DNA of 64,000 bases from Rhodanobacteraceae bacterium. Lineage in GTDB: Bacteria; Acidobacteriota; Terriglobia; Terriglobales; Acidobacteriaceae. The stretch spans positions 80,453 through 144,452 of the forward strand of contig JANXWZ010000238.1 of NCBI GenBank assembly GCA_025350865.1. The letters are read 5' to 3'. Under the pieces are notes generated by a model that worked only from the letters and a program-made list of their open reading frames with translations, was not told the origin of the DNA and did no database searches. Numbering within the stretch: the stretch's first letter is position 1; each line of letters starts with the position of its first letter. Positions 16,563 to 25,832 of the stretch are shown here, one piece after another. A program made the translations under genes and the position numbers.

Positions 16563-19500
16563 ACCGCCGCCGAATGTTGAGCCAGCACCGGCGCGAGCCA
16601 GTAGCCGGTGTGGCTGGCGGGGTTGGCGGCGATCTCTTCCGGGGTGCCGGTTGCGACGATCTTGCCGCCCGCATCGCCGCCCTCCGGGCCCATGTCGATC
16701 ACCCAGTCCGCCGACTTGATGACGTCAAGGTTATGTTCGATGACCAGCAGTGAACCGCCGCCGTCGATCAGCTTGCGGAACGCTGCGAGCAGCTTGGCGA
16801 CGTCGTCAAAGTGCAGGCCGGTCGTGGGTTCGTCCAGAATATAGAGCGTCCGGCTGCGGGCCTTGGCGGCAGCGTCGTTCGAGGAATTACGGTTGGTAAT
16901 AGAGCGTGCCGTGGCGAGGTGCGAGGCCAGCTTAACCCGTTGCGCCTCGCCGCCGGAGAGCGTCGTGGCGGATTGGCCGAGACGCACGTAGGAGAGGCCA
17001 ACCTCGTCCAGGACGTAGAGCTTGTCGACGATGCGCGGATGCCCCGCAAAGTACACGAGAGCTTCCTTCACCGTCATGTTCAGAACGTCGTAGATGTTCT
17101 TGCCCTTGTACTTGATATCCAGGATGCCGGCCTTGTAACGGGTTCCGTTGCACTCTTCGCAGGGGAGCTCGATGTCAGCAAGGAATTGCATCTCGACGGT
17201 CACGGTTCCATCACCTTCGCACACGTCGCAGCGGCCGCCGGGCACGTTGAACGAGAACGAACCGGCGGTGTAGCCCTTGCGTTTGGAGTCGGGCTGCGCG
17301 GCGAACAGCGCACGGATGTCGTCGAAGGCCTTGATGTAAGTCACCGGATTCGATCGCGGTGTGCGGCCGATGGGCGACTGGTCGACCAGGATGACGTCGT
17401 TGAGGTGCTGCGTGCCGCTGAGATCGCGGTACAGTGCTGTCGGGTCCGCGCCTTCCGTCTGCCCGAGCGACTGCTGCAGCGCCCGGTAGAGCACCTGGTG
17501 CACGATGGTCGATTTGCCCGAACCGGAGACGCCGGTGACGCAGCACAGCAGGTTGAGCGGGATGTCGAGATCGACGCCGCGCAGGTTGTGGATGCGGGCG
17601 CCGTTGAGTTTCAGATGCTCCCGGCCGGGCTCGCGCCGGTGTTTGGGGACGGGGATCGTCAGGCGGCCGGAGAGGTACTTTCCAGTGATGCTGTTCGGGT
17701 TTGCCATCACCTCTGCAACCGTACCAGCGGCGAGGAGTTGACCGCCGAGTTCGCCTGCTCCGGGGCCGAGATCCAACAGATAATCGGCCGCCCGGATGAC
17801 GTCGGGATCGTGTTCTACAACCAGAATCGTGTTGCCGAGATCGCGGAGGTCTTCCATAATGCTGATCAGTTTGGCGGTGTCGCGGGTGTGCAGGCCGATC
17901 GACGGCTCATCCAGCACATAAAGCGCGCCGACAAGGCGAGAGCCGAGCGACGTGGCGAGCTGGATGCGTTGCGATTCGCCACCCGAGAGCGTGGAGGAGA
18001 GGCGGTCAAGTGTGAGGTAATCGAGCCCGACCTGGTGCAGGAAATGGGTTCGCTGGCGGACCTCTTCAAGAACCTTGCCGGCGATTTCCATCTGCGACGG
18101 CGACAGCGCGAGTGAGTCAAAAAACTCAGTTGCCGCCGAAATGGTCAGCGCGGATACTTCGCAAATGTTCTTGTCCTGAATCATGACGGCGCGAGCTTCG
18201 GCGCGGAGGCGTGTGCCGCGGCAGTCGGGGCAGAGCGCATAGCCGCGGTACTTCGACAGGAAGACGCGAACATGCAGCTTGTACTTTTTGCGGTCGAGCG
18301 CGATGAAGAAACCGCGGATGCCCGGGTAGCTGCCGTCGCCGTCTTCGACGTATCGCTGCTGCGCGGCGGTCAGGTCGTACCAGGGGACGTTGGTGGGAAT
18401 GTTGGCGAGCTTGGCTGCTCGCTTCATCTCGCCGTGATGGGGGCGGTATTTCGTCGTCGTCCAGGGATGAATCGCGCCGTCGTCAAGCGATTTTGAGCGG
18501 TCGGGAATGATCAGGCCGGGGTCGAAGTCGATGGTGTTGCCAAATCCCTGACAACGGGGGCAGGCCCCAAACGGATTGTTAAAGGAGAAGAGGCGCGGCT
18601 CCGGCTCGCGATAAGCGCGGTGGCAGGTGGTGCATTCGAAGGCAGACGAATATCGATGGAGCGCAGGAGTGTCGCCAAGCGTATGGAACTGGATTTCGCC
18701 GGCCTCGCGATAGCCTGTTTCGATGGCGTCTACCAGCCGCGAGCGGACCTCAGGCGAAAGCGCAAGGCGGTCGGCCAGCACGAAGATCGGTTGCGAGAAG
18801 TCGAGTTCAAGCAGAGATTCTGGCGTTGAGAACTCGACGATGGCACCGGGCTGGTTGGCGGCTTTCTGCGCCGCTGTCTGCTGGTAGAGCCGGTTGTAGC
18901 CGCGGCGGCGGAGTTCGACCAGCCGATCTTTGATCGGGTCGGTAAGGGTGGCAGCGGCGATGTTCTTCGCGGGCTTCTTTGCGGCCGTCGTCTTCGGTTT
19001 CTTGATTGGCTTGGGAGCCTCAGGCTCGCCGGTGGACGAACCTTGCAGAGCTTCAAGTCTTATCTCGGCGCGGATGATCGGGAACAGCGCGTAGACGCGC
19101 GTTCCCTCGGGCAGCGCGAGCATCGAGGTGACGATCTCGTCGACGGAATCGCGCTTGACGATGCCTCCGCAATGAAGACAAGTGACGGTGCCGCAGCGCG
19201 CATACAAGAGTCGCAGATAGTCATAGATTTCAGTGGCAGTCGCGACCGTGGACCGTGGGTTGCGGGTCTGGTTCTTCTGCTTGATCGCGATAGCCGGTGC
19301 AAGGCCGTCCATGTGGTCGACGTCGGGCTTCTCGATGCGCTCCAGGAACTGGCGTGCATAGGCAGAGAGAGACTCGACGTAGCGCCGCTGGCCCTCCGCG
19401 TACACCGTGTCGAACGCGAGCGACGACTTGCCCGAACCCGAGACGCCCGAAACGACCGTCAGCGCGTTATGCGGGATGTCGACGTCGATGCCCTTGAGGT

Positions 19501-19585
19501 TGTGCGTGCGGGCTCCACGGATGGTGATCTGGTCGAGTTGGGGCGGATGCGCCGGTGCTTGCTCTTCTACGAATTCTTCAATCAT
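16559..19585 (-). CDS. uvrA: Excinuclease ABC subunit A
   Basis: About 1008 residues. UvrA is the damage-sensing ATPase of nucleotide excision repair and loads UvrB. It shows two ABC ATPase modules: Walker [15 protein letters not shown] and [14 protein letters not shown], signatures [12 protein letters not shown] and [12 protein letters not shown], and Walker [13 protein letters not shown] and [12 protein letters not shown]. Zinc-finger cysteines are at [14 protein letters not shown] and [14 protein letters not shown]. The start ATG 19585 (MIEEFVEEQ) has GGAG seven bases upstream; the track adds 18 residues. A Lys/Pro/Ala-rich insert at about residues 180-215 ([18 protein letters not shown]) is unusual for UvrA. 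Confidence 0.97.
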   Translation of the reverse strand: MIEEFVEEQAPAHPPQLDQITIRGARTHNLKGIDVDIPHNALTVVSGVSGSGKSSLAFDTVYAEGQRRYVESLSAYARQFLERIEKPDVDHMDGLAPAIAIKQKNQTRNPRSTVATATEIYDYLRLLYARCGTVTCLHCGGIVKRDSVDEIVTSMLALPEGTRVYALFPIIRAEIRLEALQGSSTGEPEAPKPIKKPKTTAAKKPAKNIAAATLTDPIKDRLVELRRRGYNRLYQQTAAQKAANQPGAIVEFSTPESLLELDFSQPIFVLADRLALSPEVRSRLVDAIETGYREAGEIQFHTLGDTPALHRYSSAFECTTCHRAYREPEPRLFSFNNPFGACPRCQGFGNTIDFDPGLIIPDRSKSLDDGAIHPWTTTKYRPHHGEMKRAAKLANIPTNVPWYDLTAAQQRYVEDGDGSYPGIRGFFIALDRKKYKLHVRVFLSKYRGYALCPDCRGTRLRAEARAVMIQDKNICEVSALTISAATEFFDSLALSPSQMEIAGKVLEEVRQRTHFLHQVGLDYLTLDRLSSTLSGGESQRIQLATSLGSRLVGALYVLDEPSIGLHTRDTAKLISIMEDLRDLGNTILVVEHDPDVIRAADYLLDLGPGAGELGGQLLAAGTVAEVMANPNSITGKYLSGRLTIPVPKHRREPGREHLKLNGARIHNLRGVDLDIPLNLLCCVTGVSGSGKSTIVHQVLYRALQQSLGQTEGADPTALYRDLSGTQHLNDVILVDQSPIGRTPRSNPVTYIKAFDDIRALFAAQPDSKRKGYTAGSFSFNVPGGRCDVCEGDGTVTVEMQFLADIELPCEECNGTRYKAGILDIKYKGKNIYDVLNMTVKEALVYFAGHPRIVDKLYVLDEVGLSYVRLGQSATTLSGGEAQRVKLASHLATARSITNRNSSNDAAAKARSRTLYILDEPTTGLHFDDVAKLLAAFRKLIDGGGSLLVIEHNLDVIKSADWVIDMGPEGGDAGGKIVATGTPEEIAANPASHTGYWLAPVLAQHSAAV

Positions 19586-19669
19586 GGCCACACTCCATTG
19601 TCGGTAAAAACCGGGGCCACGTCCATTGTGGGTATTCATGCTGCGAATTTGGGGCTAGAATCTGGAACC

Positions 19670-20134
19670 ATGAAGACCACGATGCGTTCGCTGTCGTTGC
19701 TCGGGGCGATCTCTACCGCTGCTTTTCTCACGGCGTTTCGCGCCGCTCCGACCGCCGAGGAACAAGCTGTGCTTGCGCCGGTGCAGGCGATGTTCGACGG
19801 AATGTCGAAGCGCAACGCCACCGCGATCAAGGCGCCGACGCTTCCGGGCGGGACAATGGTTCTGATGCGCGACGGTAAGCCGACGCAGATGACGCTGGAG
19901 TCGTTTGCGGATCGTGTAGGAAAGCCCGGCACGACGGCGATTCAGGAGCGCATCCACGATCCACTGGTACGCGTCGACAACGACCTGGCAGTCGTTTGGG
20001 CGCCGTTTGACTTCCTGATCGATGGCAAGGTTGACCACTGCGGCACCGACCTCTTCAACATGGTGAAGGTCGATGGCAAGTGGTTGATCGCCAGCGTCGC
20101 CGATACCGGGCGCAAAGACTGTCCGGCAAAGTAG
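19670..20134 (+). CDS. Secreted NTF2-like (SnoaL/lumazine-binding-like) protein, copy 1
   Basis: 154 residues from ATG 19670; the long upstream extension in the ORF track is a shadow of uvrA. There is a signal-peptide-like N-terminus (SLSLLGAISTAAFLTAF), then an NTF2-like cone fold: EEQAVLAPVQAMFDGMSKRN, DPLVRVDNDLAVVWAPFDF, CGTDLFNMVKVDGKWLIAS. This is typical of SgcJ/EcaC or 'putative lumazine-binding' proteins. No enzyme activity can be assigned. It forms a tandem pair with the gene 12 bp downstream and is divergent from uvrA. Confidence 0.82.
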   Translation: MKTTMRSLSLLGAISTAAFLTAFRAAPTAEEQAVLAPVQAMFDGMSKRNATAIKAPTLPGGTMVLMRDGKPTQMTLESFADRVGKPGTTAIQERIHDPLVRVDNDLAVVWAPFDFLIDGKVDHCGTDLFNMVKVDGKWLIASVADTGRKDCPAK

Positions 20135-20145
20135 AATCGTAAGCC

Positions 20146-20616
20146 ATGAAGACATCTATGCGTTTGCGCGTTCTCTCGTCGGTTGTGGCGATCACTGCTT
20201 TCGGCTTTCTCACAGCGTTCCGCTCCGCGCCAACTCCGGAGGAGCAGGCTGTGCTCGCGCCAATCCAGGCCATATTTGATGGCATGGCGAAGCGCGATGC
20301 AGCGGCGATCAAAGCGGTGTCGCTGCCGGGTGGGTCGCTGGTGGCGATGCGCAACGGCAAGCCCGTCCAGATGACCTTGGACGCCTTTGCTGAAAATTCC
20401 GGGAAGCCGGGAACGACGCAGAATCAGGAACGCATTCACGACCCGCTGGTGAAGATCGACAACGACCTTGCGGTAGTCTGGGCACCGTTTGAATATCTGA
20501 TCGATGGCAAGGTCAATTCCTGCGGAACGGACCTGTTCAACCTCGTGAGGGTCGACGGCAAATGGCTGGTTGCGAGCCTGGAGTACACCGGACGCAAGGA
20601 TTGCCCCGTCCGATAG
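20146..20616 (+). CDS. Secreted NTF2-like protein, copy 2 (tandem duplicate)
   Basis: 156 residues. It matches copy 1 over its whole length with most positions identical (EEQAVLAPIQAIFDGMAKRD, NDLAVVWAPFEYLIDGKV, TGRKDCP at the end). The signal peptide is the most diverged part (RVLSSVVAITAFGFLTAF). The 12-bp spacing to copy 1 suggests one transcript. It probably arose by tandem duplication with later divergence. Confidence 0.82.
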   Translation: MKTSMRLRVLSSVVAITAFGFLTAFRSAPTPEEQAVLAPIQAIFDGMAKRDAAAIKAVSLPGGSLVAMRNGKPVQMTLDAFAENSGKPGTTQNQERIHDPLVKIDNDLAVVWAPFEYLIDGKVNSCGTDLFNLVRVDGKWLVASLEYTGRKDCPVR

Positions 20617-20619
20617 GAT

Positions 20620-21123
20620 TTACGCCTCGTCCGGCTGTTGGCGGAATATTTCGAGCAGCAGCAGACAAGCCCCGATAACGATGGCCGAGTCGGCGAGGTT
20701 GAAGTCGGGCCAGTGGTAATGGACGATCTTGACCTCCAGGAAGTCGACGACGTAGGAGAAGCGGATGCGGTCGTAGAGGTTGCCGATGGCTCCGCCGAGG
20801 ATTAGGCCGAGCGCGATACCGCTGGCCGAGACGCGACGGCCCATGCGCCAGATCATCCCCATGACGACGATGATGGCGACGATGGAGAAGGCGATGAGGG
20901 CGTTGCGGACCAGAGCCGGGGAGAGTGATTCGGCGAATAGCGAGAAGGCCGCGCCGGTATTGAAGACGTGCGAGAGGCGGAAGACGCCGGGGATGACGGA
21001 GATGAAGTTTCCGCGGGGGATGTTCTTGTCGATCCAGAGTTTTGATAGCCGGTCAAACAAGACGACGACGGCTGCGAGAAGCAGGAGATAGGGGCGGGAG
21101 TCGCGTTGGGTGGTGCTGTTCAT
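20620..21123 (-). CDS. lspA: Lipoprotein signal peptidase (signal peptidase II)
   Basis: 167 residues with four membrane helices. The catalytic aspartates are in GNLYDRIRFSYVVDFL and FNLADSAIVIG. LspA removes the signal peptide of diacylglycerated prolipoproteins after Lgt acts. I start it at ATG 21123 (MNSTTQRDSRP). The 21 extra residues in the track are encoded by a palindromic intergenic repeat and are unlikely to be real. It ends three bases from the convergent NTF2-like gene. It probably shares an operon with ileS upstream, an arrangement known elsewhere, but ~150 bp of repeats lie between them. Confidence 0.95.
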   Translation of the reverse strand: MNSTTQRDSRPYLLLLAAVVVLFDRLSKLWIDKNIPRGNFISVIPGVFRLSHVFNTGAAFSLFAESLSPALVRNALIAFSIVAIIVVMGMIWRMGRRVSASGIALGLILGGAIGNLYDRIRFSYVVDFLEVKIVHYHWPDFNLADSAIVIGACLLLLEIFRQQPDEA

Positions 21124-21147
21124 AATTAAAGTCTTCTCGGTTGCGAC

Positions 21148-21260
21148 TGCTTTTAGATAGGCCTGAGCTTCAGCCCACACGTTCACTTGCTTCTAGGTAG
21201 GTCTGGGCTTCAGCCCAAACATTCACGGCCTACGACAATCCGGGCTTTAGCCCCCGGGGT
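21148..21260. repeat. Tandem pair of 40-bp repeats plus a third palindrome (REP-like)
   Basis: Two imperfect 40-bp units, 21148-21187 and 21188-21227, each contain a GGGCTTCAGCCC-type core (GAGCTTCAGCCCA, GGGCTTCAGCCCA). A third palindrome, CCGGGCTTTAGCCCCCGG, follows. They fill the ileS-lspA gap. The core GGCTTCAGCC is shared with the 64-bp repeat at 180 and 28008. Confidence 0.78.
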
Positions 21261-21273
21261 ATGCTCTCTTCGG

Positions 21274-24200
21274 TCAGGATGCGGGGGCTGTTGGAGTCGC
21301 GGTGTAGGGGGCGAAGCCGATGGCTTCGAGTGCCTCGGCGCAACGCAGGCACACGGTGGGGTAGTGGTTGTCGGATGCTACATCAGGGACGTAGCGCCAG
21401 CAGCGTTCGCACTTGGTCCCTGTTACTGGAATCGTTGTAGCACTTACGGCTGTAACTTGAGGGTCGCCGTGAGCAATTGCGGCCGAGACCTCTACTTGTG
21501 AAACGTTGAAGAGCTCAGGCAGGCCCGCTTGATGTACCTTCAACAAGTTGTGGAGAGAGGCGTCAGCGACTAGCAATCCAATGGCCGCGTCAAGGCCCTT
21601 GCCGATCAGGCCTGCCTTTCGGTCGACTTCGATAGCCGACAGGACTTCACTTCTCACTTCCAACAACCTCTGCCAATCCGCCTCAATGCTGGACTCATTT
21701 CCGGGCACGATATCCGCCATGTCGGGAAACAACGCGAGATGCACACTCGCCTCCCGGCCTTCCACGTGTGGCAGGAGCGGCCAGACCTCATCCGCCGTAA
21801 AGCTGAGGATCGGCGCAATCAACCGCGTCAACGCCTCGGCAATACGCCAAAGCGCGGTCTGAGCGGAGCGGCGGGCGGGGTGGTTCGGGGCAAAGGTATA
21901 GAGGCGGTCTTTGAGTACGTCGAGGTAGAGTGCCGAGAGGTCGGTATTCACGTACTCGTTCAGCGCGTGATAAGCCCGGTGGAACTCGAAGTCGTCGTAT
22001 GCCTTGCGGATTTTGGCGTCGAGCTCGGCGGTCTGCGCGAGGATGTACTGGTCTAAAGGTTCCATCGCAGAGAACGCGATGGCGTCCGTGGCCGGGGTGA
22101 AGTCGTGCAGGTTTCCGAGCAGGAACTTGAGCGTATTGCGCAGCTTGCGGTAGTTGTCGCCCACACGCTGCATCAGGTTTTCGCTGGCGGCAACGTCCTC
22201 GCGGAAGTCGACCGAGGCCACCCACAGGCGGATGATCTCGGCCCCCAGGCGCTTGGCTACATCGACGGGATCGACGCCATTGCCGAGCGATTTCGAAAAG
22301 GCGCGGCCCTGCTCGTCGAGCGTCCAGCCGGAGGTGGCGACCATCCGATAAGGGGCAACACCCCGAAGTGCAACGGAGGTGAGCAGCGACGAGTGGAACC
22401 AGCCGCGGTGCTGGTCGCCGCCCTCGGTGTAGAGGTCGGCAGGGAAGCGAAGCGTCGGTTCGGCGTCCAGGACCGCGTGCCAGCTCGCGCCGGATTCGAA
22501 CCAGACGTCGAGGATGTCCATCTCTTTGCGGAAGTCGGCCCGATCGTCGTTGCCGCACTTCTCGCACTTGGTTCCATGCGGCAGGAGATCCGCGGCGGCG
22601 TGGACATACCAGGCGTCCGCCGACTCCTTGCGGAAAAGCTCGACGATCGTCTCGTTCAACTCGGACGAGCGGATCGGCTCATTGCAGCGGTTGCAGAGGA
22701 AGACCGCGATGGGTACGCCCCAGATTCGCTGGCGCGAGATACACCAGTCGGGGCGCGTGGCGATCATGTTGGAGATACGGTCTTCGCCCCACGCCGGGTC
22801 CCACACAACTTGCTTGATCTCGTCGAGGGCGCGCTGGCGGAAGGTCTCGGTGGCGGGTTCGAGTTTGTCCGAGAGGTAGTTGGAGGGGTCAAGGGCCAGC
22901 GTGTCCAGCATCGGGTTGGTGAGGTCGATGGTGTCGGCGGCGACCTCCTGCGAGGCGCGCAGCGACGCAACTTTCTCGGCAAGCTTTTCTTCCTGCTGCT
23001 GGGTCGTGACGATCGAGGGCATGGGGGTTTCCATCCCGATGAACCACTGCTCTGTGGCGCGGACGATCACGGGGTTGTGGCAGCGCCAGCAGTGCGGGTT
23101 GCTGTGCTCGAAGTGGCTTGCGGCGAGCAGCGCGCCGTGTTCGCGCAGGACTTCGGTGATGACCTTGTTGGACTCGAAGACGGTGAGGTTCTCGTAGGGC
23201 TGGCCGTTGGTGTTGCGCTGGCGGCCCGCGTTGTCAACATACTGGAGTTCCGGCAGGTCGTAGCGCTTGCCGGTGGCGAAGTCATCCACGCCGTGTGCCG
23301 GTGCGGTATGGACGGCCCCTGTGCCTTGATCTGCGGTGACGTATGTGGCCGTCACGCCGAAGACCGTGCGGTTGAGGTACGGATGGTCGAACGTGGTGTG
23401 TTCGAGCTTGCCGCCTTGGAAACCTGCGATCACGTCGGTCGCGGTCGCTGGTTCAGACGGATTGGTGGCGCTCAGCAGATTGCATTGAACGATTACGGTC
23501 GAAAGCAGTCCTTCTGCCACGATGTAGACCCCAGTGGAGGTGCTGATTGCGACATACTCCATCTCCGGGTTGAAAGCGACGGCCTGCGATGCCGGGATGG
23601 TCCAGGGCGTGGTCGTCCAGATGATCGTGTAGACCTCCCGACCCGCCAGCACTGGATGGATGTGCGCCGGATCGCTGGTGAGTTTGTAGCGGATGTAGAC
23701 GCTCGGAGACGTGTGCTGCTCGTATTCGACTTCGGCCTCAGCCAGTGCGGTCTGGTCGTGGATGCACCAGAAGACCGGCTTCAGGCCTTTGTAGACGAAT
23801 CCCTGCTCAAAGAAAGCATAAAAAGTCTCGAGGATGCTCGCTTCGTAACCGTTTGACATCGTCAGGTAAGGATCATCCCATCGCCCGAACACCCCGATGC
23901 GCTGGAACTGCTGGCGCTGCAGGTCGACATATTTCTGCGCGTATTCGCGGCAGGCGCGGCGGACGCTCACGGCAGGCATTTCAAGTTTCTTGCGGCCGAG
24001 TTGCTCGTCTACCTTGATCTCGATGGGGAGGCCGTGGCAGTCCCAACCGGGGACGTAAGGCGCGTCGAAACCGGCCATCGTCTTAGTCTTTACGACGAAG
24101 TCCTTGATGCACTTGTTCAGCGCGTGACCCAGGTGGATCGCTCCGTTGGCGTAGGGCGGTCCGTCGTGGAGAATGTATTGTGGAGAGCCGGCGCGGGCTG

Positions 24201-24378
24201 CGCGAATCTGTCCGTACAAATCCTGCTTCAGCCAGCCTTCCAGGCGGGCGGGCTCATTTTGAGGCAGGTTCGCCTTCATGGGGAAGGCCGTTTCCGGCAA
24301 GTTCAAGGTCGATTTCAGCGGCTTGGGGGCGCCGGGGTCTTTGGATTCGGGTGCTGGTGGAACCTGTGACATGGACAA
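21274..24378 (-). CDS. ileS: Isoleucyl-tRNA synthetase
   Basis: 1034 residues. It charges tRNA-Ile and edits misactivated valine. The class I HIGH motif is in PYANGAIHLGHALNK. The editing domain (TTTPWTIPASQAVAFNPE; GVDDFATGKRYDLPE) and the C-terminal zinc cysteines (CERCWRYV; CLRCAEALE) are intact. The KMSKS loop is atypical: GRAFSKSLGNG at about residue 693, with Ala-Phe in place of Lys-Met. The N-terminus has ~25 extra residues rich in Pro before the conserved domain; Met3 is an alternative start. Confidence 0.97.
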   Translation of the reverse strand: MSMSQVPPAPESKDPGAPKPLKSTLNLPETAFPMKANLPQNEPARLEGWLKQDLYGQIRAARAGSPQYILHDGPPYANGAIHLGHALNKCIKDFVVKTKTMAGFDAPYVPGWDCHGLPIEIKVDEQLGRKKLEMPAVSVRRACREYAQKYVDLQRQQFQRIGVFGRWDDPYLTMSNGYEASILETFYAFFEQGFVYKGLKPVFWCIHDQTALAEAEVEYEQHTSPSVYIRYKLTSDPAHIHPVLAGREVYTIIWTTTPWTIPASQAVAFNPEMEYVAISTSTGVYIVAEGLLSTVIVQCNLLSATNPSEPATATDVIAGFQGGKLEHTTFDHPYLNRTVFGVTATYVTADQGTGAVHTAPAHGVDDFATGKRYDLPELQYVDNAGRQRNTNGQPYENLTVFESNKVITEVLREHGALLAASHFEHSNPHCWRCHNPVIVRATEQWFIGMETPMPSIVTTQQQEEKLAEKVASLRASQEVAADTIDLTNPMLDTLALDPSNYLSDKLEPATETFRQRALDEIKQVVWDPAWGEDRISNMIATRPDWCISRQRIWGVPIAVFLCNRCNEPIRSSELNETIVELFRKESADAWYVHAAADLLPHGTKCEKCGNDDRADFRKEMDILDVWFESGASWHAVLDAEPTLRFPADLYTEGGDQHRGWFHSSLLTSVALRGVAPYRMVATSGWTLDEQGRAFSKSLGNGVDPVDVAKRLGAEIIRLWVASVDFREDVAASENLMQRVGDNYRKLRNTLKFLLGNLHDFTPATDAIAFSAMEPLDQYILAQTAELDAKIRKAYDDFEFHRAYHALNEYVNTDLSALYLDVLKDRLYTFAPNHPARRSAQTALWRIAEALTRLIAPILSFTADEVWPLLPHVEGREASVHLALFPDMADIVPGNESSIEADWQRLLEVRSEVLSAIEVDRKAGLIGKGLDAAIGLLVADASLHNLLKVHQAGLPELFNVSQVEVSAAIAHGDPQVTAVSATTIPVTGTKCERCWRYVPDVASDNHYPTVCLRCAEALEAIGFAPYTATPTAPAS

Positions 24379-24606
24379 TCCTTATCCGCTCGAAGCTCAG
24401 CCTTGCTTGGTTCAATGGATGGACGATGCGAAAACTTCATTGTATCGGGTTCGGATGATCCGGAAGACCGAGCGAGGCCGGTCAGGTGCTGAATCAAGAC
24501 AGGTTCGGCAAAATGGAACCATTGTTGATGATAGTGCGTCAAAGGAACTGGCGACATGCGGGCGGTATTGTTTGTAGAATGGCATGGAATGCAGGATGAC
24601 GCCCCA

Positions 24607-24645
24607 CCTGCCAACGTTCGCGAGCGAAGCTGCAGATGTGGCAGG
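24607..24645. promoter_or_regulatory. Nested inverted repeat upstream of tonB
   Basis: CCTGCCA (24607-24613) and TGGCAGG (24639-24645) flank an inner TTCGC-GA-GCGAA hairpin. It lies in the 376-bp divergent gap between ileS and tonB, about 110 bp before the tonB ATG. It may be an operator or a leader structure. Nothing else in this gap was recognised. Confidence 0.35.
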
Positions 24646-24754
24646 CAAAACACTTCAAGGAAAGACGACGGGTGAGCATTCAGAGTCAGAAGCCGGGCTG
24701 AGACAATTCGATCAGTCTGGACTTGGGTTTTGAGCTGCCGAGGCAACTAAGTCT

Positions 24755-25735
24755 ATGTCGAACAACGTACTTTTGCCCCCGGATGGAATAGGGGACAAGA
24801 CTGTCACTCCGCTGCACGCAACCGACTCCGTTCGTCTGAGCGGCGATCTTGGCGCGGCGGATCAGGGTGTGTTTTCGTCGCTTATGGACAGCATCCGGGA
24901 CGTCTTTTTCCCGGTAAAACTGCCGCCGCTCGTGTTGGAATCGCAACCGATTCCAGTGATCGACCGGATGGCGGTGAAGCGCGACCCGGTATCGGCCATC
25001 ATTTCCACCGTTATTAACGTGGCAATTGTCGCCTTCGTGCTGTGGTTCGCGGCTCAAAAGGCGGGGATCATCCCCAAGATGAAAACGACAGAGCTGGTGA
25101 ATCTGGAGGTTCCTCCTCCACCCAAGGCTCCGCCGAAGCTGCAGACGATGGGCGGCGGTGGCGGCCACCCGGACAAGGCTCCCGTTTCCAAGGGCAATCC
25201 GCCAAGGTTTGCGCCGGACCCGATCAATCCTCCGAAGGCTCCTCCGCTGGAGCAGCCGAAGATCAAGATCGAGCCCACGATTGACGTCGACCCGAACGTC
25301 AAGATGGCGAAGACGGATCTGCTCAACCTTGGCGTTCCTAACTCGCCGAACGTCGGAACTTCACTTGGCAACGGTCGCGGCACTGGCCTCGGCTCAGGCA
25401 ATGGCAGCGGCATCGGGCCTGGCAGCGGTGGCAATATGGGCGGCGGTGTGCGGCGTATCGGAGGCGGTGTGTCACCGCCGCAGGTGCTATTCGCGCCAGA
25501 GCCGGAATTCTCGGAAGAGGCCCGCAAGGCAAAGGTCGCCGGCAACGTGCTCGTATATCTGCAGGTGGATACGAATGGTCGGCCGATCAACGTCAGAGTC
25601 CTGCGCGGCATCGGACTTGGTCTGGACCAGAAGGCAATGGAAGCCGTTCGCCAGTACAAGTTCAAGCCAGCGATGGAGAACGGTCATCCGGTTGTCGTCG
25701 AGATGAACGTGGAAGTGAACTTCCAGATTTTTTAA
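24755..25735 (+). CDS. tonB: Energy transducer TonB
   Basis: 326 residues. A cytoplasmic N-terminal segment of ~85 residues precedes one membrane helix (IISTVINVAIVAFVLWFAA). A Pro/Lys-rich periplasmic linker follows (EVPPPPKAPPKL, NPPKAPPLEQPKIKIEP), then a Gly-rich stretch (GTGLGSGNGSGIGPGSG), and the TonB C-terminal domain (FSEEARKAKVAGNVLVYLQV ... AVRQYKFKPAMENG). TonB couples the inner-membrane proton gradient to outer-membrane receptors. The long N-terminal cytoplasmic part is larger than in classical TonB. exbB and exbD are not in this window. Confidence 0.92.
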   Translation: MSNNVLLPPDGIGDKTVTPLHATDSVRLSGDLGAADQGVFSSLMDSIRDVFFPVKLPPLVLESQPIPVIDRMAVKRDPVSAIISTVINVAIVAFVLWFAAQKAGIIPKMKTTELVNLEVPPPPKAPPKLQTMGGGGGHPDKAPVSKGNPPRFAPDPINPPKAPPLEQPKIKIEPTIDVDPNVKMAKTDLLNLGVPNSPNVGTSLGNGRGTGLGSGNGSGIGPGSGGNMGGGVRRIGGGVSPPQVLFAPEPEFSEEARKAKVAGNVLVYLQVDTNGRPINVRVLRGIGLGLDQKAMEAVRQYKFKPAMENGHPVVVEMNVEVNFQIF

Positions 25736-25743
25736 GCAAAGCG

Positions 25744-25829
25744 TAACGCGGATTAGACGGATAAATGGGATAAGACGGATGATGCACTATCCGTCTTATC
25801 CCATTTATCCGTTTTTGTCCGCGTAACGC
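25744..25829. terminator. Large hairpin between convergent tonB and chemoreceptor genes
   Basis: A perfect 23-bp stem has the left arm at 25758-25780 and the right arm at 25789-25811 (CGGATAAATGGGATAAGACG repeated inverted), with the 8-base loop GATGCACT. GTTTTTG follows on the plus strand. Outer arms ACGCGGA and TCCGCGT extend it. It can terminate tonB. A weaker relative of the sequence (GGGGATAAGAAGGATAAAGG) is at 53534. Confidence 0.8.
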
Positions 25830-25832
25830 CTC

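Noticed and set aside
16811-18115. 434-residue plus-strand ORF
   Set aside because: Antisense of uvrA.
21148-21260. Possible CRISPR array
   Set aside because: Only two imperfect direct units without spacers and with internal palindromes; a REP-type repeat, no cas genes.
22105-23856. 583-residue plus-strand ORF
   Set aside because: Antisense of ileS, low-complexity Gly/Val/Asp composition, no start signal.
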